A DNA stretch of 41,181 nucleotides from an uncultured Holophagaceae bacterium (lineage in GTDB: Bacteria; Acidobacteriota; Holophagae; Holophagales; Holophagaceae): assembly GCA_903884655.1 (NCBI GenBank), contig CAISFO010000085.1, forward strand, positions 1 to 41,181, read 5' to 3'. Position numbers and translations under genes: made by a program. Under the pieces are notes generated by a model. That model was not told where the DNA came from and searched no databases. It saw nothing but the letters and a program-made list of their open reading frames with translations. This document shows, one piece after another, positions 39,778-41,181 of the stretch; position 1 is the first letter of the stretch; each line of letters begins with the position of its first letter.

Positions 39778-40236
39778 GTGCTAGCTATAGGTATGCCCGC
39801 ACCCGTATCCGACCAGACCATCTACGACATTTCCCACGTCATCCAGCTGTCGGTGGCGCCAGTGTTCCTGCTCACCGCCATCGGCACGATTCTGGGGGTG
39901 ATGTCCAACCGGCTGGCCCGCATTGTGGACCGGGCCCGGGTGCTCAAGGAGCGGATGGAAGGGCTCCCGGAGGACAAGACGCTGCCCATCCATGCAGAAA
40001 TGCGGAGCCTGGCGCGCCGCCGCTATCTGGTGAACCTGGGCATCACCTTCGGCACCAGCGCAGCCCTGCTGGTCTGCGTCAGCATCGCCACGGTCTTCCT
40101 GGGGGCCGTATTGAAGGCCAACGTGGCTGTCCCTGTGGCCTCGCTGTTCATTCTCGCCATGGCCGCAATCGTGGCGGCCCTGGTCTGCTTCCTGCGGGAA
40201 GTGCTCCTCGCGGTGAGGAGTCTGGTCCTCGCCTGA
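39778..40236 (+). CDS. DUF2721-family membrane protein
   Basis: A 152-residue protein with three hydrophobic helices (about 24-43, 89-113 and 118-137) and the DUF2721 signature VIQLSVAPVFLLTAIGTIL followed by NRLARIVDRARVLKER. The function of the family is unknown. The GTG at 39778 has AAGGG 7 nt upstream; the ATG at 39793 is the alternative. It follows ribA by 34 nt and converges with the pseudouridine synthase gene. Confidence 0.82.
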   Translation: MLAIGMPAPVSDQTIYDISHVIQLSVAPVFLLTAIGTILGVMSNRLARIVDRARVLKERMEGLPEDKTLPIHAEMRSLARRRYLVNLGITFGTSAALLVCVSIATVFLGAVLKANVAVPVASLFILAMAAIVAALVCFLREVLLAVRSLVLA

Positions 40237-40244
40237 TCGAACAC

Positions 40245-41181
40245 CTACAGGCTCTTGATTGCGGCGATCTCCTGGGGACTCAAGTAGCGCCAGGCGCCGG
40301 GTTTCAAGAAGGGATCCGCCAGGGGGCCGAACTGCACCCGGCGCAGCTTGCTGACCGGGTGGCCCACCGCGGCGAACATGCGCCGGATCTGCTGATTCTT
40401 GCCTTCGGTGAGCGTCACCTTCAGCCAGGGATTGTCACCCTTTTCCGCCACCTCGATGTGGCAAGGTTTCAGTCGCTGGCCGCTGAGCAGGAAGCCGTCC
40501 TGGAATTCCTTCAGCAGCTCGGGCCGCGGATTGCGGTGCACCTTCACCAGGTACACCTTGGGGATTTCATGCTCTGGACCCATGAGCACCTGGGCCAGGG
40601 CGCCATCATTGGTCATCAGCAGCAGTCCTTCGGAATTGAAATCCAATCGGCCCACCGGGTAGAGGCGGCCCGGCACACCCTTCAGCAGGGCCATCACCGT
40701 GGGTCGGCCCTGGTCGTCCTTCACCGTGGTGACATAGCCCTTGGGCTTGTTCATGAGGATGTAGACGGGCGCCTCCCGCTGGACTTCGATGAGATCCACC
40801 GTGATCACATCCCGGCGCGGGTCGGCGCAGGTGCCCAGCTCCGTGACGGTCTTCCCGTTCACCTGCACGCGGCCATCGAGAATGATCTGTTCGCAGGCCC
40901 GGCGGCTGTCGACGCCGGCCGCGGCGAGGATCTTCTGGAGGCGTTCTTGGCCCGGGCTTCCGGCGCGCGGGCCGGTCTTGCGAGGAGCAGCGGCCGCAAT
41001 GGGCCTGGCGCTGGGTACCGGGGAGGGACGGCGAACAGGCCGGTCCTCGGAATGGGCAGCGGGACGGCGAACAGGCCGGTCCTCGGAATGGGCAGCGGGA
41101 CGGCGAACAGGCCGGTCCTCGGAATGGGCAGCGGGACGGCGAACAGGCCGGTCCTCGGAATGGGCAGCGGGACGGCGGACA
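40245..41181 (-). CDS. RsuA/RluB-family pseudouridine synthase with repetitive N-terminal extension (partial)
   Basis: The gene runs off the right edge of the window, so the start is missing. From the edge inward: an N-terminal extension of 12-residue repeats (AAHSEDRPVRRP), a basic Pro/Ala linker, an S4 RNA-binding domain (ERLQKILAAAGVDSRRACEQ), and the synthase domain with LMNKPKGYVTT, the catalytic-Asp motif VGRLDFNSEGLLLMTNDG and TEGKNQQIRRMF. The last 207 residues match the usual RsuA/RluB/RluE layout, which modifies 16S or 23S rRNA. RluB is likeliest by the long charged extension, but that is inference. The frame is open through the S4 domain and all repeats. Confidence 0.88.
   Translation of the reverse strand, partial: VRRPAAHSEDRPVRRPAAHSEDRPVRRPAAHSEDRPVRRPAAHSEDRPVRRPSPVPSARPIAAAAPRKTGPRAGSPGQERLQKILAAAGVDSRRACEQIILDGRVQVNGKTVTELGTCADPRRDVITVDLIEVQREAPVYILMNKPKGYVTTVKDDQGRPTVMALLKGVPGRLYPVGRLDFNSEGLLLMTNDGALAQVLMGPEHEIPKVYLVKVHRNPRPELLKEFQDGFLLSGQRLKPCHIEVAEKGDNPWLKVTLTEGKNQQIRRMFAAVGHPVSKLRRVQFGPLADPFLKPGAWRYLSPQEIAAIKSL
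41025..41181. repeat. Perfect 36-bp tandem repeat, at least 4.3 copies
   Basis: Units at 41025-41060, 41061-41096, 41097-41132 and 41133-41168 are identical; a fifth begins at 41169 with one change and leaves the window. Each unit encodes 12 residues in frame in the pseudouridine synthase gene on the minus strand. Confidence 0.97.

Overview
The window is GC-rich chromosomal DNA of a Gram-negative bacterium. Outer-membrane-type beta-barrel, periplasmic and SpoIID-like proteins point to a diderm. The mix of housekeeping genes (ybeY, yebC, rsmG, recO, uup, fur, add, ribA, an RsuA-type pseudouridine synthase, type A RNase P RNA) together with a Cys-type formate dehydrogenase would fit an Acidobacteriota of the Holophaga/Geothrix kind. 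That placement is an impression and was not tested by alignment. Most of the window is compact core genome with short operons. Accessory DNA lies at the left edge (1-1570) and between fur and add (35355-36820).

Left edge (1-1570): a small M41-like HExxH protein truncated near a pair of tandem 12-bp repeats, a serine recombinase with a near-consensus promoter overlapped by an inverted repeat, and the 5' half of a tRNA-Arg(CCU) that stops in the anticodon stem. Together these look like one end of an eroded integrated element. Next comes a glycan module on the minus strand (a GT4 glycosyltransferase fused to a second domain, overlapping a GH130 glycoside phosphorylase-like gene), then on the plus strand a dCMP-deaminase-type enzyme and a NuoG-like formate dehydrogenase catalytic subunit.

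From 8665 to 13706 a minus-strand run encodes a Gfo/Idh/MocA oxidoreductase, a serine beta-lactamase-like protein lacking the usual N-terminus, a SPOR/SpoIID wall protein and an unknown protein; the first three overlap by 1-4 nt. From 14489 to 16910 is a ybeY-TPR-yebC run. rsmG stands alone before a shared terminator. Smr-like, PfkB kinase and LysM genes form the next minus-strand operon. A beta-barrel gene with a possible sigma-54 promoter converges on an operon of uup plus two related secreted coiled-coil proteins. A MarR regulator, a periplasmic transglutaminase and a Spy-like protein follow. recO leads into a large membrane protein with a degenerate chemoreceptor signalling tip, and then rnpB.

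From 32327: an MFS transporter, a methyltransferase, a tautomerase/winged-helix fusion, and fur. Between fur and add lies a 1.36-kb remnant with 57-nt inverted ends. It holds an N-terminal fragment of a PglZ-type BREX phosphatase and a C-terminal fragment of a DDE transposase, the trace of a lost defence island. The window closes with add, an NrnA-type DHH phosphoesterase, ribA, a DUF2721 membrane protein and a pseudouridine synthase whose N-terminal extension is made of perfect 36-bp tandem repeats and runs off the edge.

The most unusual structures are a 67-nt two-hairpin repeat (after rnpB and after fur) whose second hairpin has changed on both arms while staying paired, the chemoreceptor-like fusion with an unrecognised C-terminal domain, the BREX remnant, and the half tRNA. 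I did not find a complete new multi-gene defence or metabolic system.
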